The notes: generated by a model not told the origin, from the sequence alone. DNA of 64,000 nt from JAFDVL01 sp964631865 (GCA_964631865.1 CAZWAK010000019.1:1-64000); one strand, 5' to 3'; positions 34,872 through 44,221 are shown, counted from the stretch's first letter. Numbers and translations: made by a program.

Positions 34872-36877
34872 TGGACGCATTACTCGAAACGACCACAGAT
34901 GTTACTTGGCAAGACACAATTCAAATTGATTGGGACGAACCGGAAACCATCGAACGGCGCGAGATTGCCATTCGCGTGCGCGGCTTGCACAGACGCTACG
35001 GCGCGCTCGAAGCCGTGCGCGGCGTTGATCTCGACATTCAGCGCGGCGAAATCTTCGGCATCATCGGCCCCGACGGCGCAGGCAAAACGTCGGTCTTTCA
35101 AATCCTCGGCGGCGTGATGCAACCGACCGCAGGCGCAGCAAAAGTCTTCGGACAATCGGCCCGCGAAGCGCGTTCGTCCATCGGCTATCTGACGCAGGCG
35201 TTCAGTCTCTATCAGGATTTGAGTGTTGCGGAAAACCTGCGCTATATGGGCGAACTGCGCGAACTCTCGCGCAAAGAAATCGAACAACGCGGGATGCAGT
35301 ATTTGAAGCTCTTTGATATGGATCGCTTCACGGATCGGCTGGCCGGGCGCTTGAGCGGCGGAATGAAGCAGAAGCTGGCGCTGGCTTGCGCGTTGATTAC
35401 CGAGCCGAAAGTGTTGTTGCTGGATGAGCCGACAACGGGCGTTGATCCGGTGTCGCGGCGCGAATTCTGGGACACGTTGGCGCAGTTGTCGGCAGACGGG
35501 ATGACGATTGTCGTCGCGACGCCGTACCTCGACGAAGCCGAACGTTGTCATCGCGTCGCGTTGATGCACGACGGCGTGATTCATCAAACCGGCACGCCCG
35601 CGCAGTTGCGACACGCTTCGGGCTTGCAGCGGCTGGAAGTGCGCGCGGCGGATTTGAGTCGCGCGGAAACACTGCTCAGCCAAGTCGAGAGCATCGCCGA
35701 CGTGCAACGCTTCGGCGACCGTCTGGATGTAATGGCACGCAATGCGGACACGGCAGAAGCCGTGACACGCGCGACGCTCGGCAGCGCAGGCATTGCCGTG
35801 AACGAAATTCGCACGGGTGCGCCGACGCTCGAAAACACATTCGTTGCCATCCTGCGTGAACTCAATGGCGAAGTGAAAACGCCCGCATTTCCGACGCGCC
35901 GCAAGTTTCGGGAGCGTGCGCCCGATGCGATTGCGATTGGCGCGCACGATTTGCACAAACGCTTCGGCAAATTTCACGCCGTCAAAGGCATCAACCTCGA
36001 AGTCAAATACGGCGAGATTTACGGCCTACTCGGCGCGAACGGCGCAGGCAAAACGACGACGATCAAAATGCTCTGCGGCCTGATTGAAGCGACGAGCGGT
36101 GATCTCACGTTGGCCGATGAAAAAGGCGGGTTTCGTTCGAGTTTCGTGCGCCAACGCATCGGCTACATGTCGCAAAAGTTTTCGCTCTACGACGATCTGA
36201 CGATTCTGGAGAATCTGGATTTCTTTGCGGGTGTGTACGGCGTGCCCGCGCATGAACGCGAAGAGAAGATGCAATGGGCGTTGGAATTTTCAGGACTCAC
36301 GGGGCGCGGCAATATGCTGACGGGCGCATTGCCCGGCGGCTGGAAACAACGTGTCGCTTTCGGAGCAGCGATTATGCACGAACCAAGTGTTTTATTTTTA
36401 GACGAACCGACCTCCGGCGTGGATCCGCTCGCGCGCCGTTCGTTCTGGCAAATGATCAATCGGCTCGCAGATCGCGGCGTCGCCGTGTTGGTCACGACGC
36501 ATTACCTCGAAGAAGCTGAACAATGCAATCGGCTCGGCCTGATGGTTGCGGGCGAATTGGTCGCGCAAGGCACGCCGACCGAAATCAAAGCCGCACAGCC
36601 AGGCCATCTGATCGAACTCAACACGAGCGCGCCGCAACAGGCCGCGAACCTGCTCAAAGCCGAAATGGAAGCGTGGCGGGTTTCCTTGTTCGGCGACCGC
36701 TTGCACGTCATCGTGGATGAAGAAGTGCTCGCGGCGATTCAAAACCTGCAACAGCGATTGCGCCGCGCTGGTGTTGAAGTGCGCGACGCTTACGAAGAAC
36801 GCATCTCGCTCGAAGACGTGTTCATCGCGGTCGTCGAACAAGCGCGCCGCGAAGGCAAGGTGGCGAGCGAGGATTGA
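34871..36877 (+). CDS. Double ATP-binding subunit of ABC exporter (YbhF-like)
   Basis: A 668-residue fusion of two ABC ATPase domains. Domain 1 (about 35-300) has IGPDGAGKTS, signature LSGGMKQKLALA and LLLDEPTTGVDP. Domain 2 (about 350-590) has LGANGAGKTT, a degenerate signature LPGGWKQRVAFG and FLDEPTSGVDP. This organisation matches YbhF of the YbhGFSR drug exporter. The start is ATG at 34871, overlapping the adaptor stop. Four copies of a 35-bp repeat separate it from the first permease. Confidence 0.94.
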   Translation: MDALLETTTDVTWQDTIQIDWDEPETIERREIAIRVRGLHRRYGALEAVRGVDLDIQRGEIFGIIGPDGAGKTSVFQILGGVMQPTAGAAKVFGQSAREARSSIGYLTQAFSLYQDLSVAENLRYMGELRELSRKEIEQRGMQYLKLFDMDRFTDRLAGRLSGGMKQKLALACALITEPKVLLLDEPTTGVDPVSRREFWDTLAQLSADGMTIVVATPYLDEAERCHRVALMHDGVIHQTGTPAQLRHASGLQRLEVRAADLSRAETLLSQVESIADVQRFGDRLDVMARNADTAEAVTRATLGSAGIAVNEIRTGAPTLENTFVAILRELNGEVKTPAFPTRRKFRERAPDAIAIGAHDLHKRFGKFHAVKGINLEVKYGEIYGLLGANGAGKTTTIKMLCGLIEATSGDLTLADEKGGFRSSFVRQRIGYMSQKFSLYDDLTILENLDFFAGVYGVPAHEREEKMQWALEFSGLTGRGNMLTGALPGGWKQRVAFGAAIMHEPSVLFLDEPTSGVDPLARRSFWQMINRLADRGVAVLVTTHYLEEAEQCNRLGLMVAGELVAQGTPTEIKAAQPGHLIELNTSAPQQAANLLKAEMEAWRVSLFGDRLHVIVDEEVLAAIQNLQQRLRRAGVEVRDAYEERISLEDVFIAVVEQARREGKVASED

Positions 36878-36889
36878 GGAACCAGTGGC

Positions 36890-37027
36890 GTAACGCGATT
36901 TGCCAAATCGCGCCACATTTTCAGGTAACGCGATTTGCCAAAGCGCGCCACATTTTCAGGTAACGCGATTTGCCAAAGCGCGCCACATTTTCAGGTAACG
37001 CGATTTGCCAAAGCGCGCCACATTTTT
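36890..37027 (+). repeat. Four tandem 35-bp repeats of the GTAACGCGATTTG family
   Basis: Copies begin at 36890, 36925, 36960 and 36995, an exact 35-base period. Each reads GTAACGCGATTTGCCAAA, (T/G)CGCGCC, ACATTTTCAG. Only the first keeps the full palindrome (AAATCGCG); the other three share a T-to-G change, so they appear to come from a later duplication of a mutated copy. They lie between the ATPase gene and the first permease gene. Confidence 0.92.
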
Positions 37028-37037
37028 TAGGAACTCT

Positions 37038-38138
37038 ATGAAACGAATCCTTGCGCAAGCACGCAAAGAATTGACGCAAATCTTTCGGGATCGCTTGACC
37101 GTCGCGCTCGCGCTCGTGTTGCCGCTGATCCTGCTCTTGATGTACGGCAAAGCGATTTCGTTCTCGGTCAAAGACGTGGCGATTTATGTCGCGGACTTCG
37201 ATCAGACGCCGCGTTCGCGCGCTTACATTGAAGCCCTCGCGGCCTCGCGCACGTTTCGCCTCGTGGCGTTGCCGGAAGGCTTGCGCGCTGAAGACGCGCT
37301 CGCGGCTGAAGTCGTGCGCGCGGTCGTTACGATTCCCGGCCACTTCGAGCGCGATCTGGCGCGCGGGCGCAATGCCGAGGTGCAGTGGTTGATTGATGCT
37401 ACTGACGCCAACACGGCAAACATTCTGCGCGGCAATGCTGCCGCCGTCACGCAGGCGTTCGGACAAGGCAACATCACTGCCACAGCGCCGGTTCAAGCCG
37501 AGGTGCGGCTTTGGTACAACCCCGGACGCGAATCGGACAAATACATCGGCCCTGGCGCGGTCGCCGTCGTGCTGGCATTGTTTCCGCCGTTGCTGGCGGC
37601 GCTGGCGATGTCGCGCGAACACGAGCACAAAACGATTTTGCAAGTTTATGTGTCGAGCATCTCGGCGTGGGAATTCATTCTCGGCAAAACGCTCGCGTAT
37701 GTCGTCATCGCGCTCGCAGAATTCGTGCTGGTGGTCGCGCTCGGTATGTTGGCCTTTGGGCTGCGCTTTGTCGGTGATCCAACGCCGTTCCTAGTCGGCG
37801 CGCTGATTTATCTGGCTTGCAACATCGCGTTCGGCGTGATGGCCGGAGCCACGATTGACAATCAGGCTGCGACGATTCAAGTCGTCGCGATGGTCAGCTT
37901 TCTGCTGTCGTTTTTGCTGTCGGGCTTTATCTTCCCGCTCTCGAACGTGCCGTCGGGCATTCGCTGGGTCGCGTACCTTGTGCCTGCGCGGTACTTCATC
38001 GAGATCACGCGCGATGCGTTTGTGCGCGGGAGTGGCTGGGGCGCGGTGTGGCCGTGTCATCTGGCGCTCGCGTTGCTGGGATCGTTTTTTCTCTTCAGAG
38101 CGTGGCGCAGGCTGCGCAATATGCAGGTGGAGGTCTAG
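37038..38138 (+). CDS. ABC-2 type exporter permease (YbhS/YbhR-like)
   Basis: A 366-residue permease of the ABC-2 type. An N-terminal helix (VALALVLPLILLLMYGKAISF) is followed by a large periplasmic domain and five C-terminal helices, with ISAWEFILGKTLAYVVIALAE, LLSFLLSGFIFPLSNVPSGI and YLVPARYFIEITRDAFVRGSG as family signatures. AGGAAC precedes the ATG. It probably forms a heterodimer with the next permease. Confidence 0.93.
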   Translation: MKRILAQARKELTQIFRDRLTVALALVLPLILLLMYGKAISFSVKDVAIYVADFDQTPRSRAYIEALAASRTFRLVALPEGLRAEDALAAEVVRAVVTIPGHFERDLARGRNAEVQWLIDATDANTANILRGNAAAVTQAFGQGNITATAPVQAEVRLWYNPGRESDKYIGPGAVAVVLALFPPLLAALAMSREHEHKTILQVYVSSISAWEFILGKTLAYVVIALAEFVLVVALGMLAFGLRFVGDPTPFLVGALIYLACNIAFGVMAGATIDNQAATIQVVAMVSFLLSFLLSGFIFPLSNVPSGIRWVAYLVPARYFIEITRDAFVRGSGWGAVWPCHLALALLGSFFLFRAWRRLRNMQVEV

Positions 38139-38139
38139 T

Positions 38140-39288
38140 ATGAAGAATCTGCTACACAAAATTCGTGGTCTGCGCCTCGTGGCGCTGTTGCTGAAAGAAT
38201 TGCGGCAAATCAAACGGGATCGCAAATTCATGGCGGCGTTGATTCTGCCGCCGACCGTGCAATTGATCCTGTTCGGCTTTGCGCTCAACCCGAACGTCAC
38301 GGGGCTGCAACTCGGCGTCGTAGATGACAGTCGCTCGGTGCTGAGCCGGGAGTTGATTGCGGCATTTGAGGCGAGCAATTCGTTTCAAGTCAAACGGCAC
38401 TTCGCTTCGGCGGAAGAATTGGGACGGGCCTTGAGCGCGGGGCAACTCGACGGCGGGCTGATCTTCCCGACGGATTTCGCGCGCCAACGCGAACGTGGCG
38501 AAACGGCGAAAGTGCAACTCGTGCTCGATGCCGTCAATTCCAACACCGCGGGCATCGCGTCGGGCTATGCCGAGCGCATCATCGCCGCGTTCAATCAACA
38601 GTTTTTCCGCAGCGATACGGCGGTCGCATTACAGTCGAGTGCTGCCACCGCTTCGGCACGTGTCGCACTGCTCTACAATCCGGGCTTGCGCAATTCGTGG
38701 TTTATCCTGACGGGCGTGTTGGGGATTCTGTTGATTATGAACGGCTCGCTCGTCGCGGCGGGCGCGATGGTGAAGGAGAAGGAAGTCGGCACGATTGAGC
38801 AATTGCTGATGACGCCTGCGGCGGCGTGGGAAATCATCACGGCGAAGATCGCACCCTTGTTTTTATTGCTCTCGCTTGATGTGTGGATCGCGCTCGGCGT
38901 CGGCTGGCTGGTGTTTGATGTGCCGGTGCGCGGGAGCGTGATTTTACTGTATTCGGCGGGCGCATTGTGTGTGCTCGCCGGCATCGGTCTCGGCACATTT
39001 CTCGCCACCTATTCGCGTTCGTTGCAACAAGCGCAGTTGATGAGCTTCTTCGTCAATCCGCCGCTCGCCATGATTTCCGGTGCCACGACGCCGATTGAAG
39101 CGATGCCCGCCTGGATGCAGGCGTTCACGTGGATCAACCCCGTGCGCCATTTCTCGACGATTGCGCGCGGCATCCTGCTCAAAGGCGCAGGGATTGAGTT
39201 GCTCTATCCGTATTTGATTGTGCTCTTCACTTTTGCTGTTTTGCTGGTGGGACTGAGTGCCTGGCGCTTTCGCAAGCAACTAGGCTGA
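38140..39288 (+). CDS. ABC-2 type exporter permease, second
   Basis: A 382-residue paralogue of the preceding permease: one N-terminal helix (FMAALILPPTVQLILFGFAL), a periplasmic domain, then five helices with GTIEQLLMTPAAAWEIITAKI and WINPVRHFSTIARGILLKGAG. It begins one base after the upstream stop. Its last 62 bases overlap the 3' end of the convergent histidine kinase gene. Confidence 0.93.
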   Translation: MKNLLHKIRGLRLVALLLKELRQIKRDRKFMAALILPPTVQLILFGFALNPNVTGLQLGVVDDSRSVLSRELIAAFEASNSFQVKRHFASAEELGRALSAGQLDGGLIFPTDFARQRERGETAKVQLVLDAVNSNTAGIASGYAERIIAAFNQQFFRSDTAVALQSSAATASARVALLYNPGLRNSWFILTGVLGILLIMNGSLVAAGAMVKEKEVGTIEQLLMTPAAAWEIITAKIAPLFLLLSLDVWIALGVGWLVFDVPVRGSVILLYSAGALCVLAGIGLGTFLATYSRSLQQAQLMSFFVNPPLAMISGATTPIEAMPAWMQAFTWINPVRHFSTIARGILLKGAGIELLYPYLIVLFTFAVLLVGLSAWRFRKQLG

Positions 39289-40636
39289 AGGGCGTCAGGC
39301 TCGCGGGCAACTGTAGGCGGACGATCAAGCCTGCCTCGGCGGCATTGGCGGCTTGCACATTGCCCCCGTGCAAACGAATCGCACGTTCGGTGATGGACAA
39401 CCCCAGCCCGGTTCCGCCCGAATACCGATCCCGCGCATCGTCTACGCGATAGAACGGGCGAAACAGATGCAAGAGCGCCTCGTCAGGGACGCCCCTGCCG
39501 TGATCGCGCACGGTGATGCAAACGGCGTCCGGTTGCTGCGACAGCGTGATTTCGACGGCGGTTCCTTCAGCGGTATGACGAATCGCATTGCGCACGACGT
39601 TTTCAATCGCGCTGCGCAACAATCGTTCGTCGCCCGTGATAGTACATGCCGCCAGCGCCACCAGCCGCACCGAACGGTTTTGATTGCGCGCTTCAAATTC
39701 GGCATCGGCGACCAAATTTTCCAGCATCTCGGCGAGTTGGATCGGTTCGCGTTTGATGAATTGCTCGCCGCTTTCCAACTCGGTCAGCAACAGCAATTGC
39801 CCGATCAATTCGTTGAGGCGTTCGGCTTCGCGTTCGATGCGGTCGTGCGCTTTGACCGCGACGTCACCAGCTTGCCGCCGCGCCACGCCCAACGCCAGAT
39901 TGAGCCGCGTCAAAGGCGAACGCAACTCGTGCGAGATGTCGCCGAGCAAGCGGCGCTGTCCGTTAATGAGCGATTCAATGCGCTCAGCCATGCGATCAAA
40001 TTCCCGCCCCAATTCGGTGGTTTCGTCGCGTCGTTTGCCGAGCGCCGCGCCGACGCGCGCGGACAGATCGCCCGTGGCCAATTGCTGTGTGGCGGCGCGC
40101 AATTGCACGAGCGGTGCAGTCAAATAGCGCGCCAGCAAATAACAGCCCAAGCCGGCAGACAACAGCACCACCAAAACCTGCAAGGCCAAACGGCCCGGCG
40201 TGCCGAACAACTGCCCGCTCAGAAAATCCGGCATAGCGTGCAGATACACATAGCGGCGACCATTCGTCGTTTGAACTTGCATCACGAAGTAAGTTCGTTC
40301 GTCTATGACCATCTCACGCCGCGTCGGGGTTTGTAAGGCCGCCGCTTTCAGGGCTTCCGTCACTTCACGTCCGGCGAGTTCCTGCCCCGTTTCATCCAGC
40401 AAATACGAGGGATTTTTGAGATTTTGATCGAGGTAATCGAGATAGGTGGCGAGTCCCGCGAGTCCCGCCTGTTCGTAGATTTTGGCCGCTTCCTGACCGA
40501 ACATGCGGAACGGGTCGCCCACCTGCGGCTGCAAACGCGGACTGAGCGTGAGCCACGTCACGGCGAGCATACTCAAAATGATGAACGCCATCGCCGCCCA
40601 GAACCACAGGAAGATTTTCAGGAAAAGACTTTGCAT
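39227..40636 (-). CDS. CpxA-like sensor histidine kinase
   Basis: A 469-residue membrane kinase. Helix 1 (10-30), a periplasmic sensor domain (30-165), helix 2 (about 168-188), a HAMP domain, HisKA with LLGDISHELRSPLTRLNLAL, and HATPase with DHGRGVPDEALLHLFRPFYR and GGTGLGLSITERAIRLHGG. It is co-oriented with and two bases downstream of the regulator gene, so they form a two-component pair. Its C-terminal tail (about 20 residues) is encoded antisense to the end of the ABC permease, an uncommon convergent overlap that may be an extended reading frame. Confidence 0.92.
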   Translation of the reverse strand: MQSLFLKIFLWFWAAMAFIILSMLAVTWLTLSPRLQPQVGDPFRMFGQEAAKIYEQAGLAGLATYLDYLDQNLKNPSYLLDETGQELAGREVTEALKAAALQTPTRREMVIDERTYFVMQVQTTNGRRYVYLHAMPDFLSGQLFGTPGRLALQVLVVLLSAGLGCYLLARYLTAPLVQLRAATQQLATGDLSARVGAALGKRRDETTELGREFDRMAERIESLINGQRRLLGDISHELRSPLTRLNLALGVARRQAGDVAVKAHDRIEREAERLNELIGQLLLLTELESGEQFIKREPIQLAEMLENLVADAEFEARNQNRSVRLVALAACTITGDERLLRSAIENVVRNAIRHTAEGTAVEITLSQQPDAVCITVRDHGRGVPDEALLHLFRPFYRVDDARDRYSGGTGLGLSITERAIRLHGGNVQAANAAEAGLIVRLQLPASLTPFSLVACESARHSVPPAKQQK

Positions 40637-40638
40637 GC

Positions 40639-41340
40639 CTAGTTGGTCGTGCTCGGTTTGGCATAGATATAGCCGACCCCGCGCACCGATTTGATGCGCT
40701 CGACGCCGTTGACTTCCACGCCGAGTTTTTTGCGCAGATTGCTGATGTGCGTATCAATGCTGCGATCCAGCGGATTGAATTCTCGACCGAGCACGGCCTG
40801 GCTGATTTCTTCGCGCGAGAGAACGTTGCCAGCGGCTTGCAAGAGCAGCACGAGCAAATCGAATTCCGCCGAAGTCAAATCGAGTTTTTCTCCGCCGCAA
40901 TGCGCCACGCGGGCGCTGCAATCCAGGCTGACATCGCCGATGAGCAAACGACGGTCGGCGTTGGTGGCGGGAGCGATAGGATTCGTGCGACGCAAGATGG
41001 CGTGAATGCGGGCGACGAGTTCGCGCGGGTTGAATGGCTTGGGCAAATAATCGTCCGCGCCGAGTTCCAGTCCGACAATGCGATCCACATCGCTGCCGCG
41101 CGCCGTCAGCATCAGCACGGGCAAACGCGACTGCGCGCGCAAACGACGCAACACTTCAAAGCCATTGATGCCCGGCATCATCACGTCCAGCACGATCAAT
41201 TGATGTTCGTCCGACAGCGCGCGCGCCAAACCGAGTTCCGGGTTGTTGCTCGCCTCGACGGCAAAGCCGTCAGGTTCCAGATATTCCGCGACCAGGTCAC
41301 ACAACTCCGTATCATCGTCAATCACAAGAATTCGCTCCAC
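40639..41340 (-). CDS. OmpR-family response regulator
   Basis: A 233-residue regulator: receiver domain with VIDDDTELCDLVAEYL, the acceptor Asp of VLDVMMPGINGFEVL and the Lys of DYLPKPFNPRELVARI. A winged-helix output domain ends VRGVGYIYAKPS. It is CpxR-like. Promoter-side direct repeats TGTGAAGA at 41432 and 41442 could be its own binding site. It is transcribed divergently from the intradiol dioxygenase gene. Confidence 0.93.
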   Translation of the reverse strand: MERILVIDDDTELCDLVAEYLEPDGFAVEASNNPELGLARALSDEHQLIVLDVMMPGINGFEVLRRLRAQSRLPVLMLTARGSDVDRIVGLELGADDYLPKPFNPRELVARIHAILRRTNPIAPATNADRRLLIGDVSLDCSARVAHCGGEKLDLTSAEFDLLVLLLQAAGNVLSREEISQAVLGREFNPLDRSIDTHISNLRKKLGVEVNGVERIKSVRGVGYIYAKPSTTN

Positions 41341-41431
41341 GATTTCCTTCTACTCCTCGATGTGGGATGCTCGGTCAGCCATAAAAGCCGCGACCGATGG
41401 CCAAACTCTAGCACAGGTTGCCTCGGAGAAT

Positions 41432-41449
41432 TGTGAAGAAGTGTGAAGA
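41432..41449. promoter_or_regulatory. Candidate response-regulator direct repeat
   Basis: TGTGAAGAAGTGTGAAGA: two TGTGAAGA half-sites exactly 10 bases apart, the spacing preferred by OmpR-family dimers. It is in the 214-base divergent gap about 92 bases upstream of the regulator start. The assignment is by spacing and position only. Confidence 0.4.
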
Positions 41450-41554
41450 CGATTCCGACAAAACTCGACACACAAGCGCCGTTTGTTTTGCTAAGGTGTG
41501 GGGCGTCGGAATTCTGCGAAACTACGATAAGCAACCAGCTACAGGAGATACGAT

Positions 41555-43132
41555 ATGACCAAACACCCCTTACTGGATTCCTCGTTAAGTCGGCGCGACA
41601 CGCTGCGATTATTAGGTGCGACCGGAGCCGCTTCGTTATTGGGCGCGAGTGCGCAGAAGGGGCTGTTGCCCTGGTTGTTGAATGCGCCTGGAGCGGTTAG
41701 CTATGAAGATATGGTGGCGCGTTTTATGCGTCCGGCGTTGTATGTCGCATCGCCTGTGCAGGAGACGAAGCTGGTGAGCGAAATGAGTTGCGTCGGGCGA
41801 CCCGCGTTAACGGAAGGTCCGTTTTTTGTGGACGAACGGCTCAATCGTTCAGACATCCGCTCTGACCCGTCGAACAACACGGTCAAGCAGGGCGTGCCGG
41901 TGAAGATCAAATTCAATATCTTTCGCACCAGCGGCAGCACCTGCACGCCCTTGGCCGGCGCGCTCGTGGATTTGTGGCACTGCGACGCGGAGGGCGGGTA
42001 TTCGGACGTGAGCGGGCAAGGCAATCCGAACAACTTAGGACAAAAGTTTCTGCGCGGCTATCAAGTCACGGACGCGAATGGCGCGGTCGAATTCACAACG
42101 ATTTATCCGGGCTGGTATTCCGGGCGCACCGTTCACATGCATTACAAAGTGCGTTTGTTTTCCGGCACGACGCGCACTTATGAATTCACGTCGCAGGTGA
42201 TGTTCGATGACACTTTGACCGATCAGGTGTTCACGCAAACACCCTACAGCGCGCGCCCGAATCGGAACACGCGCAACAGCAACGACAACATTTACCAAAG
42301 CGGCGGCAGCACGTTGTTGCTCACTCTGACAGCGGACGGGCAAGGCGGGTACACGACGAGCTATGACATTTCCTTGTCGGGTCTGCCCGCGACGACGTCG
42401 GTGCTCAGCCCTGTGTCCGGCGCGAGCTATGCCAGCGGCGCGGCACTCAGCAGCGAAAGCATCGCTTCGATCTTTGGCAATGGCCTGGCGTCTACGACCG
42501 CGACCGCGCCAGCCAACGCAGCGAATCAATTGCCGACGACTTTAGGCGATGTGACCGTAACGGTGCGCGATGCGAACGGCACGACGCGCAATGCGCCGCT
42601 GTTTTACGTTTCTCCCGCCCAGCTCAACGCGCAAATTCCGGCGGGAACCAGCTTGGGAACGGCCACGTTGACGGCCTTGCAAGGCGGAACCAGCGTGGCG
42701 CAAGGCACAGTCGCCATCGAAGCCGTCGCGCCCGGCATCTTCACGGCGAACGCCAACGGCGCAGGAGTCGCCGCCGCGCTGATTCAGCGTGTCCGAGGCG
42801 ATGGCTCACAAAGTTATGAGGCGGTGTGGCAATACGACGCCGCACAACAAAAAGCCATCGCTGTTCCGATTGATCTCGGCCCGGCTACGGACAATGTGTA
42901 TCTGCTGCTGTTTGGCACAGGCTTCCGCGCGCGAACGTCGCTGTCATCGGTCGAATGCTCGATTGGCGGAGCCAGCGCGCAGGTTGTATACGCCGGAGCG
43001 CAAGGTCAGTACATGGGGTTGGATCAAGTCAACGCGCTCATCCCGCGCACATTGATTGGGCGCGGCGACGCGGACGTTCTCTTTCGCGTGGACGCGAAAT
43101 TGGCCAATACGGTGACTGTCAACATCAAATAA
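41555..43132 (+). CDS. Tat-exported intradiol dioxygenase fused to TIGR03437-type domain
   Basis: A 525-residue protein. The N terminus has a Tat signal (SRRDTLRLLG). Residues 80-275 are an intradiol ring-cleavage dioxygenase-like domain: TEGPFFVDERLNRSDIR, DLWHCDAEGGYSD with Tyr149, and IYPGWYSGRTVHMHYKV with Tyr188, His194 and His196 as the expected Fe(III) ligands. Residues 295-525 resemble the TIGR03437 acidobacterial C-terminal domain, with SPAQLNAQIPAGT and VAPGIFTANANGAG. It would cleave catechol-like aromatics or open an ether/aromatic ring outside the cytoplasm. ATG is preceded by CAGGAGA. Confidence 0.88.
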   Translation: MTKHPLLDSSLSRRDTLRLLGATGAASLLGASAQKGLLPWLLNAPGAVSYEDMVARFMRPALYVASPVQETKLVSEMSCVGRPALTEGPFFVDERLNRSDIRSDPSNNTVKQGVPVKIKFNIFRTSGSTCTPLAGALVDLWHCDAEGGYSDVSGQGNPNNLGQKFLRGYQVTDANGAVEFTTIYPGWYSGRTVHMHYKVRLFSGTTRTYEFTSQVMFDDTLTDQVFTQTPYSARPNRNTRNSNDNIYQSGGSTLLLTLTADGQGGYTTSYDISLSGLPATTSVLSPVSGASYASGAALSSESIASIFGNGLASTTATAPANAANQLPTTLGDVTVTVRDANGTTRNAPLFYVSPAQLNAQIPAGTSLGTATLTALQGGTSVAQGTVAIEAVAPGIFTANANGAGVAAALIQRVRGDGSQSYEAVWQYDAAQQKAIAVPIDLGPATDNVYLLLFGTGFRARTSLSSVECSIGGASAQVVYAGAQGQYMGLDQVNALIPRTLIGRGDADVLFRVDAKLANTVTVNIK

Positions 43133-43159
43133 ACCTGCCGCTATCGCAGGCCAAACCAT

Positions 43160-44221
43160 TCAAGCGATCACGACCGGCAAACCCAGAAAATTGCCGTATT
43201 GTTGTGCCGCTGCGGTGACTGCCTGAGTTTCGGCTTTGGTCAGTGGCGTGAAGGTATTTGTTTCCAGCACGACAGCGTCTTTTCGCAATGTGCGCTTCCA
43301 CGTGCCGACCAACTGGCCTTTGAGAAAAATCAGGTGATTGAAAATCAATTGGCTGGCGTGCTCGACGTGGAAGATCGCGCTGCGGTCGCGGTATGCAATG
43401 CCGTACTCGTCATAGTTCGGCAACAGGTACGCGGCTGGAATCGTTGCTTTGGCAATGGGTGCGGATGAAGCCAGCCAATAGGTCTGTGCCTTGTAAGTGA
43501 CGTGTTGCAATTCAGATGGCAGCGCCGCCACGCCACGTCGCGCATCGGTCAACGTTAGCCCCGACCACCACGCAAAGTCCTGCAAGGTGGCCGGGCCGTG
43601 GCTCACAAAATAACGACGCACCAATTCACACAAAGCTTCCTCGCGGGTGAGTGTGGGAGTGGGCGGCACGCGCTCGTCGAGCAAGGCGTAGGTGAATTGT
43701 TTGCCGCGCCGCGCGCCGCTACAGACCACGCCTTCCAACTCGGCGTGCATCATCAGATGCGCCATGCGAACGGTATCCTCTGCGGCAATTCCAGACGCTG
43801 CAAAGACCGCACGCAATTCATCGCGCGTCAATTGCCGTCCGCCCTGCAAGGCTTTGGTCAGCACCTGGACGCTGCGCCGCAAGGTCTGTGCGTCGAGTTC
43901 ATGTTTGCGGTTGTACGGCGCGAGCAAGGCGTGAACACGCGGCGCAGTCAGCTTCAGCATCCAGCGAATATCGGCAGGCGCGACGAAATGCCACGTAGGC
44001 CGCAGCACGTGCGTGCGCAGAATTGTGCCATCGGTAAACGCTCGCTCGACGTCATCGTCGGTTGTGCCGGGCAGACGCGCCCCTAACGCCCATTTCGCGC
44101 CCGCATAATCCTGCGCCTGCACTGCGCCGAGCCATTGCACGAGGGCGGCAGGTTGCGTGAGCCAGCCTGTGACGAGATGTTGATTTTGTAAACGCTGCCG
44201 GATGATTTCGGTGTTTGTCAT
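43160..44221 (-). CDS. Winged-helix protein of the AlkZ/YcaQ-like family
   Basis: A 353-residue HTH_42 family protein. Near residues 30-40 it has WLGAVQAQDYAGAKWAL, where Gln35-Ala-Gln37 matches the QxQ motif of AlkZ-type DNA glycosylases. Other landmarks are RPTWHFVAPADIRWML, SHGPATLQDFAWWSGL and LPNYDEYGIAYRDRS. AlkZ relatives unhook crosslinks or excise alkylated bases; whether this member is a glycosylase is inferred from the motif. It is transcribed divergently from the enolase-superfamily gene. Confidence 0.85.
   Translation of the reverse strand: MTNTEIIRQRLQNQHLVTGWLTQPAALVQWLGAVQAQDYAGAKWALGARLPGTTDDDVERAFTDGTILRTHVLRPTWHFVAPADIRWMLKLTAPRVHALLAPYNRKHELDAQTLRRSVQVLTKALQGGRQLTRDELRAVFAASGIAAEDTVRMAHLMMHAELEGVVCSGARRGKQFTYALLDERVPPTPTLTREEALCELVRRYFVSHGPATLQDFAWWSGLTLTDARRGVAALPSELQHVTYKAQTYWLASSAPIAKATIPAAYLLPNYDEYGIAYRDRSAIFHVEHASQLIFNHLIFLKGQLVGTWKRTLRKDAVVLETNTFTPLTKAETQAVTAAAQQYGNFLGLPVVIA

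Noticed and set aside
36890..37027. Four evenly spaced repeats considered as a CRISPR array
   Set aside because: The 35-base units are contiguous with no unique spacers, and there are no cas genes.
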